A stretch of DNA of 64,000 bases from Mycobacterium ahvazicum (GTDB lineage: Bacteria > Actinomycetota > Actinomycetes > Mycobacteriales > Mycobacteriaceae), in NCBI RefSeq assembly GCF_900176255.2, contig NZ_FXEG02000003.1, positions 1,364,001-1,428,000 of the forward strand. The letters run 5' to 3'. Shown piece after piece: positions 9,896 to 18,384 of this stretch (position 1 is its first letter; every line of letters starts with the position of its first letter). The notes under the pieces were generated by a model. That model saw only the letters and a program-made list of their open reading frames with translations. It searched no databases and was not told where the DNA came from. Made by a program: the position numbers and the translations under genes.

Positions 9896-11661
9896 GTGCG
9901 CCCTCTGGGCCGAGACGTAGACTCGGCACCGCCGGGCTGGTCCGCACCGGGCTGCGTTGCCTCACCGTCTTTGAGAGCGACCTTTGATTCGTTCGGATTC
10001 GGCTGCGCCGGTTGCGAATTGGCTGCGGGCTTTGCAGCTTTGGCCGCAGACTTCCGGGGTGCGGTCTTCTTCGCAGGCGCTTTCTTCGCCGGGGCTTTGG
10101 TTGCCTTCGTCGCGGTGGCCTTCGGCTTGGCCGCTGCCTTTTTGGCCGCCTTCTTCTCGGCGAACAACTCGGCGTCCGGCACTTCGTCTTCAGGCCAGTT
10201 GGCCAAGGTGTCCAGATAAAGCTGACGCACCTCGGCGATGTGCTCAGGCAGCGTCTCAACTGTCCAGTCCGCCACCGAGATCGGCGGGAACACCGCGACA
10301 TCGACCGTGCCCGGGTTGATCGTGGTGGAGTTGCGGGCGGCGACGATCTCCGCGTTGCGAATCACGATGGGCACGATCGGAATTCCCGCTGCCATCGCGA
10401 TGCGAAACGGCCCCTTCTTGAACGGCCCGACCTCGGTGGTGTCGATTCGGGTACCTTCCGGGGCGATCAGGATCGACAGGCCCTTCTTGGCGCGCTCCTC
10501 AACTTCGGCCATCGTCTCCATCGCGGCGATGGGGTCATCGCGGTCGATGAACACACCATCGGTGAGCTTGCCAAGGGTGCCCACCAGCGGGTCCTTCTGC
10601 AGCTCCTTCTTGGCGACGGCGACCCAGTTGTCGCGCACCAGCGCACCGGCGATGACGGGGTCAACCTGGTTGCGGTGGTTGAAGATAAACACCGCGGGAC
10701 GCTGTGCGGTCAAATTCTCTTTGCCGATGACGTTCAGACTGACGCCGCTGGCTCCCAACAACGTCTGGGGGAACATCGAGGTGAAGAAGTTCACCCCACG
10801 CCGCCGGCTCAGCGTCGCCAGCCCGACACCCAGTGCGCCGGCCGCGACCGGGAACATCGAGCTGATGCCCGCCAGCGTGCGCACTTGTGGCCGGATGCCC
10901 ACGCTGCCCCGGCTGTTGAATTCCAGGACCGGCCAACCCCGGCGCTTGGCGACGGCGGCCATTTTTCCCTCGGGGTTGGTGGGCCGTGGGTTGCCGACCA
11001 GGTACATCAACGCGACATCCTCATCGCCGTCGGCGTAGAAGTAGCTGTCTTTCAGGTCGATGTCGTGCTCGGCCGCAAACCGTTGTACCGCATCGGCTTT
11101 GCCCGGCCCCCACAATATCGGCTCGACGACCTCGCCGGTCAGCATCCCGTCGTCGTTGACCGCGAACTTGTTGGTGAGTGTGTTGGCGATCCCGAGGAAA
11201 CGGGCTACCGGATTGACCTGGATGGTCAGCGCCGACGAGCTGAGCACCACGGTGTGACCGCGAGCAACGTGGGCACGCACCAGCTCGCGCATCTCCGGGT
11301 AGATGCGCGACTCGATCCGTTGAGCGAAGAGCCGCTCGCCGATCTCGTCCAGATCGGTCAGCATCCGGCCGCGCAGCGCTTCGGATGCCTTACTGATCAG
11401 ATCTTCGAACTCGAGACGCCCGAGCCGGTGGTTCAGGCCGGCCTGGACCATGCTGAGCAGCTCGCCGACGCCCATGTCTCGCCGGCGCAAGCGTTCCTGG
11501 GTGAGGATGACCGCGGTAAACCCGGCGACCAGCGTTCCGTCCATGTCGAAGAATGCACCGACTTTGGGGCCGGGGGCGCTGGCACGGATTTCGGCGACCG
11601 AGCCTGGCAACCGTAAATCCTTTGGCGGCGTTGGTATCCCGCGATCTTTGGCGGCGCTCAT
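9892..11661 (-). CDS. plsC: Bifunctional HAD-IB phosphatase / 1-acylglycerol-3-phosphate acyltransferase
   Basis: The product has 589 residues and two domains. The N-terminal half is a HAD-IB hydrolase with FFDMDGTLVAGF (about 40), a Ser/Thr motif LSSSALT and YFYADGDEDVALM. The C-terminal half is a PlsC acyltransferase with FNHRNQVDP (HxxxxD, about 332) and APEGTRIDT. The last 80 residues are a Lys/Ala/Pro-rich low-complexity tail with repeated KAP and AAK units. It should acylate lysophosphatidate at sn-2 and may also dephosphorylate an intermediate. It is sandwiched by 4-bp overlaps with plsB2 downstream and the WS/DGAT gene upstream, which makes a tight lipid-synthesis operon. Confidence 0.93.
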   Translation of the reverse strand: MSAAKDRGIPTPPKDLRLPGSVAEIRASAPGPKVGAFFDMDGTLVAGFTAVILTQERLRRRDMGVGELLSMVQAGLNHRLGRLEFEDLISKASEALRGRMLTDLDEIGERLFAQRIESRIYPEMRELVRAHVARGHTVVLSSSALTIQVNPVARFLGIANTLTNKFAVNDDGMLTGEVVEPILWGPGKADAVQRFAAEHDIDLKDSYFYADGDEDVALMYLVGNPRPTNPEGKMAAVAKRRGWPVLEFNSRGSVGIRPQVRTLAGISSMFPVAAGALGVGLATLSRRRGVNFFTSMFPQTLLGASGVSLNVIGKENLTAQRPAVFIFNHRNQVDPVIAGALVRDNWVAVAKKELQKDPLVGTLGKLTDGVFIDRDDPIAAMETMAEVEERAKKGLSILIAPEGTRIDTTEVGPFKKGPFRIAMAAGIPIVPIVIRNAEIVAARNSTTINPGTVDVAVFPPISVADWTVETLPEHIAEVRQLYLDTLANWPEDEVPDAELFAEKKAAKKAAAKPKATATKATKAPAKKAPAKKTAPRKSAAKAAKPAANSQPAQPNPNESKVALKDGEATQPGADQPGGAESTSRPRGRT

Positions 11662-13130
11662 GAGCCCGACACCGATTGCGCCATCGCACCGGGTTGCGCA
11701 GAAAACGACGCCGGCACCGCGTGCGGCGCCGGATCACCGGCCAGCGCGAGAATCTCGTTGAACCCCTCCAACAGGCATTGAGCGAACAAGGCTTCCTTTC
11801 GTACCGATGCTCTGTCGTAGCGCACCGTGATGGTGCACCATCCGCCACGCGAAATTAGCACCACCATCATCGCCACGCCGGGAAGTGGTCCGATACCGTA
11901 CTGCCGCAACACCTTTGCGCCGGCGATGTAGGTGTCGCCCGGGTAAACGGGGACATTGCTGGCTTGCACGTCGGCGCCGACCACCGAGCCGGTGATCCCC
12001 TCCAGCACCGCCGTAGGGAGCACGCTGAGCACCGGCGCCATCGAGCCGATGATGTTCATCGCGGGTTCGTCTCGCCGCTGCGTCATCTGGGCGCGGATCT
12101 TGCGCATCCGGGAGACCGGGTCGCCGGCACCCACCGGCGCCGACAGGTTGACGCCGGTGAACCGATTGCCACCAGCGGTGTCAGCGTCGGCTCGCAGGCT
12201 GACCGGGACCGCCATCGGCAGCGAGCCGATCGGGACGCCGAGTGCTTGGTGGTAGCGCTGCAAGGCGCCGCACAGCCCGGCCAGATAGGCGTCGTTGATC
12301 GATCCCCCGCCGGCTTTCGCGGCCTTATGCAAATCGGCGAGCGGGATGTCGATCGCTTCGGAACGGGTGGCCAGACTGCGCCGGCGCAGCAGCGGCGAGG
12401 GCTCGGCGGCCCGGTTGACCACCCGGATGCCGGAAATGGCGTAGTTCACGATCCCCGACACCGTCGATACCGGTTCCATGAGCACGCGCCCGGCTGCCGA
12501 CACCGCTCCGGAGACCGCGCCCACCACACCACCGATCAAAGCGAACGGCAAGTGGGTGAAGCCCTCTCGCATCAGATCGTTGGGCGAGAGATCTTGCGGG
12601 ACCGGCAGCGGCGGCGTCGGCCGGGCCGGAGGATCACGCTCGAGGTCATAGATCTCGGCGAACATCTCGACGCCGCCGACGCCGTCGGTGACGGCGTGGC
12701 TGACGTGCAACAACGTTGCGGCCTTGCCGTCGGGCAGGCCCTCGACCAGCGTCGCGGTCCACAGTGGCCGCGAGATGTCCAGCGGCGACTGCAGGATCAG
12801 CTCGGCGAGATCGAATACCTCGCGCAGCGTGCCGGGTTCGGACACGCGCACCCGCCGCACGTGGAAGTCCAGGTTGAAGTCGGGGTCCACCACCCAGCGC
12901 GGATTGGCCGTCGGCAGCGTCGGCACCACGACTTTCTGCCGCAGCCGCAACACCTTTCGCGACGCGTTCTCGAATCGGGTGCGGAACCGCTCCCAGTCCG
13001 GCGTGCTGTCGAGGAGTTCCAGCGCCATGATGCCCGACCTGGTCCGTGGGTTCGCTTCGCCTCGATGCAGCAAGTAGTCGACCGGCCCGAGCTCGTCGGA
13101 CAATCCGATGCCCCCCTCGGGCTCAGTCAT
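11658..13130 (-). CDS. WS/DGAT-type acyltransferase (Rv2484c-like)
   Basis: The product has 490 residues, the normal length of the wax ester synthase/diacylglycerol acyltransferase family. It has the family N-terminus (LGPVDYLLHRGE), the catalytic region LLHVSHAVTDGVGGVEMF around residue 145 and the C-terminal ASNVPVYPGDTYIAGAKVL block. The usual HHxxxDG motif reads SHAVTDG: the first His is replaced by Ser, and the second His, considered catalytic, is kept. It is first in the operon with plsC and plsB2, which would let the acyl chains flow from glycerol-3-phosphate to neutral lipid. Whether it makes triacylglycerol is inferred. Confidence 0.9.
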   Translation of the reverse strand: MTEPEGGIGLSDELGPVDYLLHRGEANPRTRSGIMALELLDSTPDWERFRTRFENASRKVLRLRQKVVVPTLPTANPRWVVDPDFNLDFHVRRVRVSEPGTLREVFDLAELILQSPLDISRPLWTATLVEGLPDGKAATLLHVSHAVTDGVGGVEMFAEIYDLERDPPARPTPPLPVPQDLSPNDLMREGFTHLPFALIGGVVGAVSGAVSAAGRVLMEPVSTVSGIVNYAISGIRVVNRAAEPSPLLRRRSLATRSEAIDIPLADLHKAAKAGGGSINDAYLAGLCGALQRYHQALGVPIGSLPMAVPVSLRADADTAGGNRFTGVNLSAPVGAGDPVSRMRKIRAQMTQRRDEPAMNIIGSMAPVLSVLPTAVLEGITGSVVGADVQASNVPVYPGDTYIAGAKVLRQYGIGPLPGVAMMVVLISRGGWCTITVRYDRASVRKEALFAQCLLEGFNEILALAGDPAPHAVPASFSAQPGAMAQSVSGS

Positions 13131-13314
13131 GATCGCCGCATCGACGCGCCAACCTTGTCACCGCCGTCAAGCCTCCTGCCTCAGCTCCGCCAACCGGATA
13201 GCTCCACCAACGCTAGTCGCGTTGACCCGCTGGTGAAAGGCACGATTCAGTGGCCGCGGCAGGCGCGGCGAACCGTCGGATGAAACGTTGTGGCAGGCAG
13301 TTGATCTGCGCGAC

Positions 13315-14562
13315 TCAACTGGCCGACGTCGCCGACAGTGACCACGAATCGAGCAGCGCGGTGGCCCGGCGCCCGTAGATGATGCCCAAGAAGTCCGCCA
13401 CGGCCTGGGCGGCCAGCCGCGAGCGGGCCGTGGACAAGATGTCGAATGCGTGGTGAGCGTTGGCCAGCTCGGCGTACGCCACGAGCGGGGCTCCGGCGTC
13501 GCGCATCGCGGCGCAGAACGTGCGCGCCTGCGTGCAGGGAACCAGTTCGTCCCGCTCGCCGTGCAGCACGAAGAATGGGGGCGCTTCGTCGTGCACGTAG
13601 TTGATCGGCGACGCCGCGGCGAAGCGCTCAGGGGTTTCGGCGTATCGAGCGCGCATGACGAACTGCTCGAGGAACGGCAGCATCAGTTCGTGCATGACCT
13701 CGGCGTTGGTGAAGTCGTAGACGCCGTAGTAGGGCACCGCCGCCTGGACCGTGGTGTCGGCGTGTTCGAACCCGGGCTGAAACCGTGGGTCGTTGGGCGT
13801 CAGCGCGGCCAACGAGGCCAGATGGCCACCGGCTGAGCCGCCGGTGATCGCGATGAAGCTAGGGTCGCCGCCGTAGTCGGCGATGTTCTCGCGGACCCAC
13901 GCGATCGCCCGCTTCACGTCGATCAGGTGCGCCGGAAACGTCGAACGCGGGCTCTTGCTGTAGTCGATCGACACGCAGATCCAGCCGAGTTCGACCATCC
14001 GGCTCATCAGGGTGTAGGCCTGGCCGCGTTTGCCGTTGACCGCCCACGCCCCACCGGGAACCTGGATCAGCACCGGCGCGCGACGGCCCGGCGCCAGGTC
14101 GTGACGGCGCCAGATGTCCAATAGGTTGTCCCGACCGCCCGGGCCATACGAAATGTCCGATGTCTGAGCGGCATAGCGCGCGTGCGGCCCCGGCCGGTGC
14201 AACAGGCCGCCGCGGGGGACGCACTCGGAGGCTTCGAAGGCCGGGTGGCTCACCAGATCGGCGTAATCCGGCCCGAACGACTCGGTGAGGCTGGCGGTGA
14301 GCGTTTGCTCGGCCCGCTGGCCGGCCCAGGAGGCCCCCACCCGTCCGATGGAGGGGGCCGAGATCCGCGACAACGCATGCCCGGTAACCACGTGCGGGGG
14401 AAATTCCGTCGACAACCAACCGGCGAACCAGCCCAGGGCGAACGGTGATCCGCGCAGCAGCAGACCCGCGGCCCGAGTGGCCCCTCTGGCATCTGCTACC
14501 AGGCGGAACGCCTGGGATCCCGCCCTCGCGTACCGCGCAGTCATACTCATGGCCACGCCCAT
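13315..14562 (-). CDS. lipQ: Carboxylesterase LipQ (alpha/beta hydrolase)
   Basis: The product has 415 residues. The ATG at 14562 is preferred because a GAGGAG lies 9 bases before it; an in-frame ATG at 14592 would add ten residues. The hydrolase fold shows an oxyanion loop (VPGGAWAVNGKRGQ), the nucleophile elbow ITGGSAGGHLAS, an acid in LHGERDELVP and a His in ANAHHAFDIL. This layout belongs to the hormone-sensitive-lipase/esterase-like Lip proteins of mycobacteria. It is separated from the WS/DGAT gene by 184 bp, on the same strand. The substrate is unknown; short- or medium-chain acyl esters are likely. Confidence 0.88.
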   Translation of the reverse strand: MGVAMSMTARYARAGSQAFRLVADARGATRAAGLLLRGSPFALGWFAGWLSTEFPPHVVTGHALSRISAPSIGRVGASWAGQRAEQTLTASLTESFGPDYADLVSHPAFEASECVPRGGLLHRPGPHARYAAQTSDISYGPGGRDNLLDIWRRHDLAPGRRAPVLIQVPGGAWAVNGKRGQAYTLMSRMVELGWICVSIDYSKSPRSTFPAHLIDVKRAIAWVRENIADYGGDPSFIAITGGSAGGHLASLAALTPNDPRFQPGFEHADTTVQAAVPYYGVYDFTNAEVMHELMLPFLEQFVMRARYAETPERFAAASPINYVHDEAPPFFVLHGERDELVPCTQARTFCAAMRDAGAPLVAYAELANAHHAFDILSTARSRLAAQAVADFLGIIYGRRATALLDSWSLSATSAS

Positions 14563-14748
14563 TGAACTGGTCTCCTCGACCCTTGTGCACACGCCTCGTT
14601 GCGGTTAACAGCTGTTTACCAGCTGGTGTTGTACGTGTGTCGAGGTTCTATACGATAACTGATTTCGTTAGCGGTGCAAGGCTTTTCGCGCGTGTCGCGT
14701 CGGCGAGTCGGGGTGTTGTCGTTTGTTGGATAGACTGACCTGCGCATT

Positions 14749-14822
14749 GCCTCCGTAGCTCAGGTGGATAGAGCAAGGGCCTTCTAATCCCTAGGTCGCA
14801 CGTTCGAGTCGTGCCGGGGGCG
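14749..14822 (+). tRNA. tRNA-Arg (anticodon TCT)
   Basis: The acceptor stem GCCTCCG pairs with CGGGGGC, the D stem GCTC pairs with GAGC, the anticodon loop is CTTCTAA and the T arm is GCACG-TTCGAGT-CGTGC. The anticodon stem AGGGC/TCCCT has a C-T mismatch at its loop-proximal pair, which is unusual. CCA is not encoded. The last six bases belong to the 16-bp target duplication of the IS element inserted just downstream; the tRNA itself is intact. Confidence 0.88.
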
Positions 14823-14832
14823 CTCAGGTCGA
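14817..14832 (+). repeat. Left copy of 16-bp target duplication of the IS481-like element
   Basis: GGGGCGCTCAGGTCGA here is identical to 17589-17604. The two copies exactly flank inverted ends that begin TGT and end ACA, as expected for an IS481-family insertion. The copy covers the last bases of tRNA-Arg. Confidence 0.8.
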
Positions 14833-14936
14833 TGTATGACCTCGGCTGATGCTTGACGTTTCGATTCCGGGTGATGCCTGACAGTGTTTCGGTTGATCCT
14901 TTACAGCGGTTTCGGCTGATCCTTGACACTCCCTAG

Positions 14937-15683
14937 ATGAGGGAGTTGAGCGTGGCCGAGCAACGGTATGCGGCCGTGTTGGCGGTGATCAGTGATGGGT
15001 TGTCGATTTCGCAGGTCGCCGAGAAAGTGGGAGTGTCGCGCCAAACGCTGCACTCGTGGTTAGCCCGCTATGAGGCCGAGGGCCTCGATGGGTTGGCGGA
15101 TCGGTCGCATCGGCCGGTGAGTTGTCCGCATCAGATGCCCGCGGCCGTGGAGGCCGCGGTGCTGGAGTTGCGGCGGTCGCGTCCGTATTGGGGGCCGCGG
15201 CGGTTGGTGTTCGAGCTCGCCAAGCGCCAGGTGTCTCCGGTGCCGTCGTCGTCGGCGGTGTATCGGGCGTTGCTGCGGGCTGGCTTGATTGACCCGACCG
15301 CCCGGGATCGGCGTTCGCGCAAGTGGAAACGCTGGGAGCGGGGGGCGCCGATGGAGTTGTGGCAGATGGACATCGTCGGCGGGTTTCCGCTGGCCGACGG
15401 CACCTCGGCGAAGGCGTTGACGGGTATTGATGATCATTCCCGGATGTGCGTGTGCGCTAAGTTGATGGCGCGTGAGCGCACCCGTGCGGTCTGTGACGGC
15501 TTGCGGGCGGCACTAGCGACCTACGGGGCGCCCGAGCAGATCTTGACCGATAACGGCAAGGTGTTCACTGGCCGGTTCTTTCATCCGCCGGTGGAGGTGC
15601 TCTTCGATGCGATCTGCCGCGAAAACGGGGCGTGTCAAGATAACTGTGTAAGTTGTTGTAGCCGTTTATCTTTGGGGTCATAG
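14937..15683 (+). pseudogene. IS481-like transposase, 5' part (disrupted)
   Basis: Genuine transposase codons run from an ATG at 14937 to about 15627 (230 residues); the rest of the open frame is IS256 end sequence. It begins with a helix-turn-helix (SISQVAEKVGVSRQTLHSWL, about 25-44) and continues with the rve integrase core: first Asp in ELWQMDIVGGFPL and second in ILTDNGKVFTGRF. The third catalytic residue, Glu, lies in the fragment at 17021-17524. Rejoining the two at the CGAAAACG duplication restores one continuous frame of about 395 residues, so this is a recent clean disruption rather than decay. Confidence 0.85.
15620..15627 (+). repeat. 8-bp target duplication of the IS256-family element, left copy
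   Basis: CGAAAACG occurs immediately outside both ends of the inner element (here and at 17020-17027). Eight bases is the usual duplication length for IS256-family transposition. Confidence 0.85.
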
Positions 15684-17019
15684 GGGGAGTCGGTCGGGGA
15701 ATTGGATGGCGAAGGTGTTCAGGGCTTCGGTCCAGCGGTAGGTTCCTGGTCCGTGGGATCCTCGTTTCTGGTTGATGTTGCGGATGGCCAGGTAGAGCAG
15801 TTTTAGGGCGGCGGCGTCCGAGGGGAACGAGCCGCGGGCCTTGGTGACCTTGCGGAGTTGATAGTTGAGCGACTCGACGGCGTTGGTGGTGTAGATAATC
15901 TTGCGGATCTCGACGGGGAACGCTAGAAACGGCACGAATTCGGCCCAGGCGCGATCCCATACGGCTACCGCACCGGGCGATTTGGTTTTCCATTGGGCGC
16001 GAAAGTCCTCGAGGGCGAGTTTGGCGGCCTCTTCGGTGGGCGCGGTGTAGATCGGACGCATCGCGGCGGCCATCTTGCGGCGCTCGGTGTAGGAGGCATA
16101 GCGCATCGAGGAGCGCAGCAGGTGCACCACGCAGGTCTGGATCACCGCGGCTGGCCACACCGCCGCGATCGATTCGGGTAGCCCGCTCAACCCGTCGCAG
16201 CACACGAACAGCGCGTCGCGACACCCGCGGTTGCGCAGCTCGGTGAGCACCCCGTGCCAGAACTTCGCGCCTTCGCTCTGCTGGATCCAGATCCCCAGGA
16301 CCTGCTTGATGCCGTCGATATCGACGCCGATGACCACGTGGGCGGCCTTGTTGGCCACCACCCCGGAGTCGCGGATTTTGAGGCGGATGGCGTCGATATA
16401 CAGGATCGGATAGACCGGATCGACCGGTCGGGACTGCCAGGCGGCGATCTCCTCGGTCACGACGTCGGTGACTCGCGAGATGGTGGCTGCTGACACGGTG
16501 GCGCCGTAGACCTCGGCCAGATGCTCGGTGATATCGCGCGTGGACATTCCCCGCGCGTACAGCGACAAGATCATGTCCTCGACCTGGCCCAAGCGGCGTT
16601 TACGCTTGGGCACGATCACCGGGCTAAAGGTGCCGTTGCGGTCCCGGGGCACTTCGAGCTCGACCGGCCCGGCCGTGGTCAACACGGTCTTGCGGCCACG
16701 CCCGTTGCGGGAGTTACCCGAGCCATAACCGGCCGGATCGCCGTGCTCATAGCCCAGGTGATCGGCGATCTCGACATCCAAAGCGCGTTCGAGCACCGCC
16801 TTGGTCATCTGCGCCAACAGTCCGTCAGGACCATCGATCGGCGTGCCCGAGGCCTCGGCATCGGCCAACAAAGCATCCACCGCCGCCGCCGGCAACAGCT
16901 CGGCCAGCTTGGCAGCCGCATCGTCCCTGGGCGAGTCAGATTGAGACAACTGAGAACTCCTGTCTGGTGGTCACCCACCATTCAGGCCCAACCACTTACA
17001 CAGTCAATGAGACACGCCC
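15628..17019 (-). mobile_element. Complete IS256-family insertion sequence
   Basis: The element is 1,392 bp long, inserted in the IS481-like transposase gene. The ends are imperfect inverted repeats of about 25 bp: both start GGGCGTGTC and share CTGTGTAAG after a 7-base variable stretch. One transposase gene fills it, on the minus strand. Both ends, the transposase and the 8-bp duplication are intact, so the copy looks capable of moving. Confidence 0.9.
15678..16949 (-). CDS. IS256-family transposase (mutator type)
   Basis: The 423-residue product has the family's usual length. It shows the mutator-type DDE domain: first Asp in PILYIDAIRLKIRD, second in ALFVCCDGLSGLPESI, followed by the C/H block VIQTCVVHLLRSSMRYAS, and a Glu in IIYTTNAVESLNYQLRK. 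The N-terminal part carries the zinc-free DNA-binding region and GSGNSRNGRGRKTVLT. No stop or frameshift is seen. It reads opposite to the disrupted IS481-like transposase. Confidence 0.95.
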   Translation of the reverse strand: MSQSDSPRDDAAAKLAELLPAAAVDALLADAEASGTPIDGPDGLLAQMTKAVLERALDVEIADHLGYEHGDPAGYGSGNSRNGRGRKTVLTTAGPVELEVPRDRNGTFSPVIVPKRKRRLGQVEDMILSLYARGMSTRDITEHLAEVYGATVSAATISRVTDVVTEEIAAWQSRPVDPVYPILYIDAIRLKIRDSGVVANKAAHVVIGVDIDGIKQVLGIWIQQSEGAKFWHGVLTELRNRGCRDALFVCCDGLSGLPESIAAVWPAAVIQTCVVHLLRSSMRYASYTERRKMAAAMRPIYTAPTEEAAKLALEDFRAQWKTKSPGAVAVWDRAWAEFVPFLAFPVEIRKIIYTTNAVESLNYQLRKVTKARGSFPSDAAALKLLYLAIRNINQKRGSHGPGTYRWTEALNTFAIQFPDRLPL

Positions 17020-17027
17020 CGAAAACG
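17020..17027 (+). repeat. 8-bp target duplication of the IS256-family element, right copy
   Basis: This is CGAAAACG, identical to 15620-15627, immediately after the right end of the inner element. Confidence 0.85.
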
Positions 17028-17524
17028 GGGTCGAGCATTTGCTCACCCAGCCCCGTTCGCCGACAACGACGGGCAAGATCGAGCGGTTCCACCGCAGTCT
17101 GCGTGCGGAATTCCTAGGCAGCGCAGCACCTTTTGCGACTTTGAAGGCCGCCCAGCAAGCCCTCGATGAGTGGGTGGATGACTACAACACCGCCCGACCA
17201 CACCAATCGCTGAACATGGACACCCCCGCCCAGCGGTTCGCCCGCCCCGCCGCCGTGGCCCGGGCCAGCGCGCCGGCGCCACCGGGGGTCGACCGTAGCG
17301 GCGATGCCTGGGTCAGTCGCCGGGTGACCACCAACGGGGTGGTCTGCGTGGCCTGGCAGCAGGTCAGCATCGGGCGCTACTACGCCGGTGCGCGCTGCGA
17401 TGTCCACGTCGACGGCCAGCTGCTGCGGTTTTGGATCGGGGATCAAATAGTCAAAACCACCGCCCGCCGCAGCACCGGCGAGGTACGAATCAAACGGGCC
17501 ATGCGCACCAGCACAGGACCCTAA
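17021..17524 (+). pseudogene. IS481-like transposase, 3' part (disrupted)
   Basis: The frame continues the interrupted transposase from ENGVEHLL. It contains the third catalytic residue in TTGKIERFHRSLRAEFLG and the DYNTARPHQSLNMDTPAQRF block typical of IS481/IS3-type integrase cores, then a C-terminal beta-rich region ending at 17524. An ATG at 16967 opens this frame, but it lies inside the IS256 end and has no coding meaning. The fragment lacks the DNA-binding domain and two catalytic Asp residues. Confidence 0.85.
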
Positions 17525-17588
17525 AACACAACACGAGTGTCAAGGATCAACCGAAACAGAAACGTCACCCATCAACCGACTCTGAACA

Positions 17589-17604
17589 GGGGCGCTCAGG
17601 TCGA
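17589..17604 (+). repeat. Right copy of 16-bp target duplication of the IS481-like element
   Basis: GGGGCGCTCAGGTCGA is identical to the copy at 14817-14832. It directly follows the ACA end of the element. Confidence 0.8.
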
Positions 17605-17750
17605 CATTTTGCCGCCGATCCGCACCCGTCCGCCGGGCCCGCGGCGACGAATAACTTCTCGGCGCCGGTTCGGGGGGCGCACCTATTCCGCGACCGCACC
17701 ACCAGCGTCTGCCGGTTCACGCGGTCACGAAGTCGACAAGGACTTGGTCA

Positions 17751-18038
17751 GTGACTTTTGACGCTTTCGCCTACGAGTTCCAACTCCTCGGCGACATCTA
17801 CGTGCTGCATGAAATCGGTTCCAAACGGATTCACCTGATCGGATCCCCTCAGGAAATAGCGCAGGCCCTGAGCCTCCCGCCGCACCGAGGTGCCGTACGC
17901 AGCAGACTTCTCGAGGTGTTCGACACCGCCGACCAGCTGAGGGGTGCCGCGACCCACCTGGAGAAGCAAGCGCCGCTGCCGGACGGACCGGCCATCGCCA
18001 AGATGTTTCGGAGGGTCGCGGATAGCCTGGTCGCCTGA
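17751..18038 (+). CDS. Small hypothetical protein
   Basis: The 95-residue product starts at a GTG (17751) with AAGGA about 8 bases upstream. The sequence MTFDAFAYEFQLLGDIYVLHEI looks like real protein: a mixed alpha/beta start, then a charged helical half (RSRLLEVFDTADQLRGAATHLEKQ). There is no signal peptide or membrane segment. It stands alone between the IS cluster and the PPE gene. A longer minus-strand frame (17748-18284) covers the same bases, but its Arg- and Pro-rich product looks like a GC shadow. Function unknown. Confidence 0.5.
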   Translation: MTFDAFAYEFQLLGDIYVLHEIGSKRIHLIGSPQEIAQALSLPPHRGAVRSRLLEVFDTADQLRGAATHLEKQAPLPDGPAIAKMFRRVADSLVA

Positions 18039-18384
18039 CCGTCGATGGTTTGCTGCCAGCCAATGCTCGGACGCGCGCAGCGGTCGTTGAGAACCGGGTA
18101 TTCGGGCAAAAAATCTGAGTGCTGGACCGCAATGTGCAGGTGGGCGATGCTTGGCCTGCACTCGCGGGCGCGGCGGGCCTGAAGCCAGGAGGACGGCAAA
18201 GGCACATGGCCACGAAAGAGCCAGCAACCGCGTCGTTTTCACGCGCCGGCGGCACGGTTCGCGACCGACCTTAAGCGTTAACAATTCTGTTACTCGCGGT
18301 TTCTCTGAGCCGCTATAAATTGCAAGATTCCCGAGTACGCTCCTGCTGACAAATCAGCGCGCTTAACCCCTCAAAGCGAATGAC
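18039..18384. other. 346-bp non-coding region upstream of the PPE gene
   Basis: No convincing gene is seen on either strand. It contains a short inverted repeat TAACA-ATTC-TGTTA (18279-18292) and an AT-rich TATAAAT at 18314-18320, about 65 bp before the PPE start, which could be a -10 box. This would place regulated PPE transcription here. The calls are by eye only. Confidence 0.35.

Larger units (their letters stand above)
14833..17588 (+). mobile_element. IS481-like insertion sequence, interrupted by an IS256-family element
   Basis: The element runs from TGT at 14833 to ACA at 17588. When the right end is reverse-complemented, the outer ~50 bp of both ends align (shared blocks TGACGTTTC and CGGNTGATNCNTGAC). 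The left end holds four and the right end two near-repeats of CGGYTGATSCTTGAC spaced about 22-25 bp apart, probably transposase-binding sites. A 16-bp direct repeat flanks it. Without the 1,392-bp inserted element and its 8-bp duplication, the original element is 1,356 bp with one transposase gene. Confidence 0.85.

Noticed and set aside
10012..11616. 534-codon open frame antisense to plsC
   Set aside because: Arg-, Asp- and His-rich shadow of a gene with clear HAD and acyltransferase motifs.
16967..17524. Separate gene starting at ATG 16967
   Set aside because: The start lies in the IS256 end. From 17020 on it is the 3' part of the interrupted IS481-like transposase.
14817..17604. Direct repeats at the tRNA-Arg 3' end as attL/attR of an integrated island
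   Set aside because: The repeat ends exactly at TGT...ACA inverted ends of a transposase-bearing element and no integrase is present, so it is an IS target duplication.
17748..18284. Minus-strand open frame of 178 codons opposite the small hypothetical gene
   Set aside because: Arg/Pro-rich, no ribosome-binding site, runs through the likely PPE upstream region; the plus-strand frame looks more like protein.
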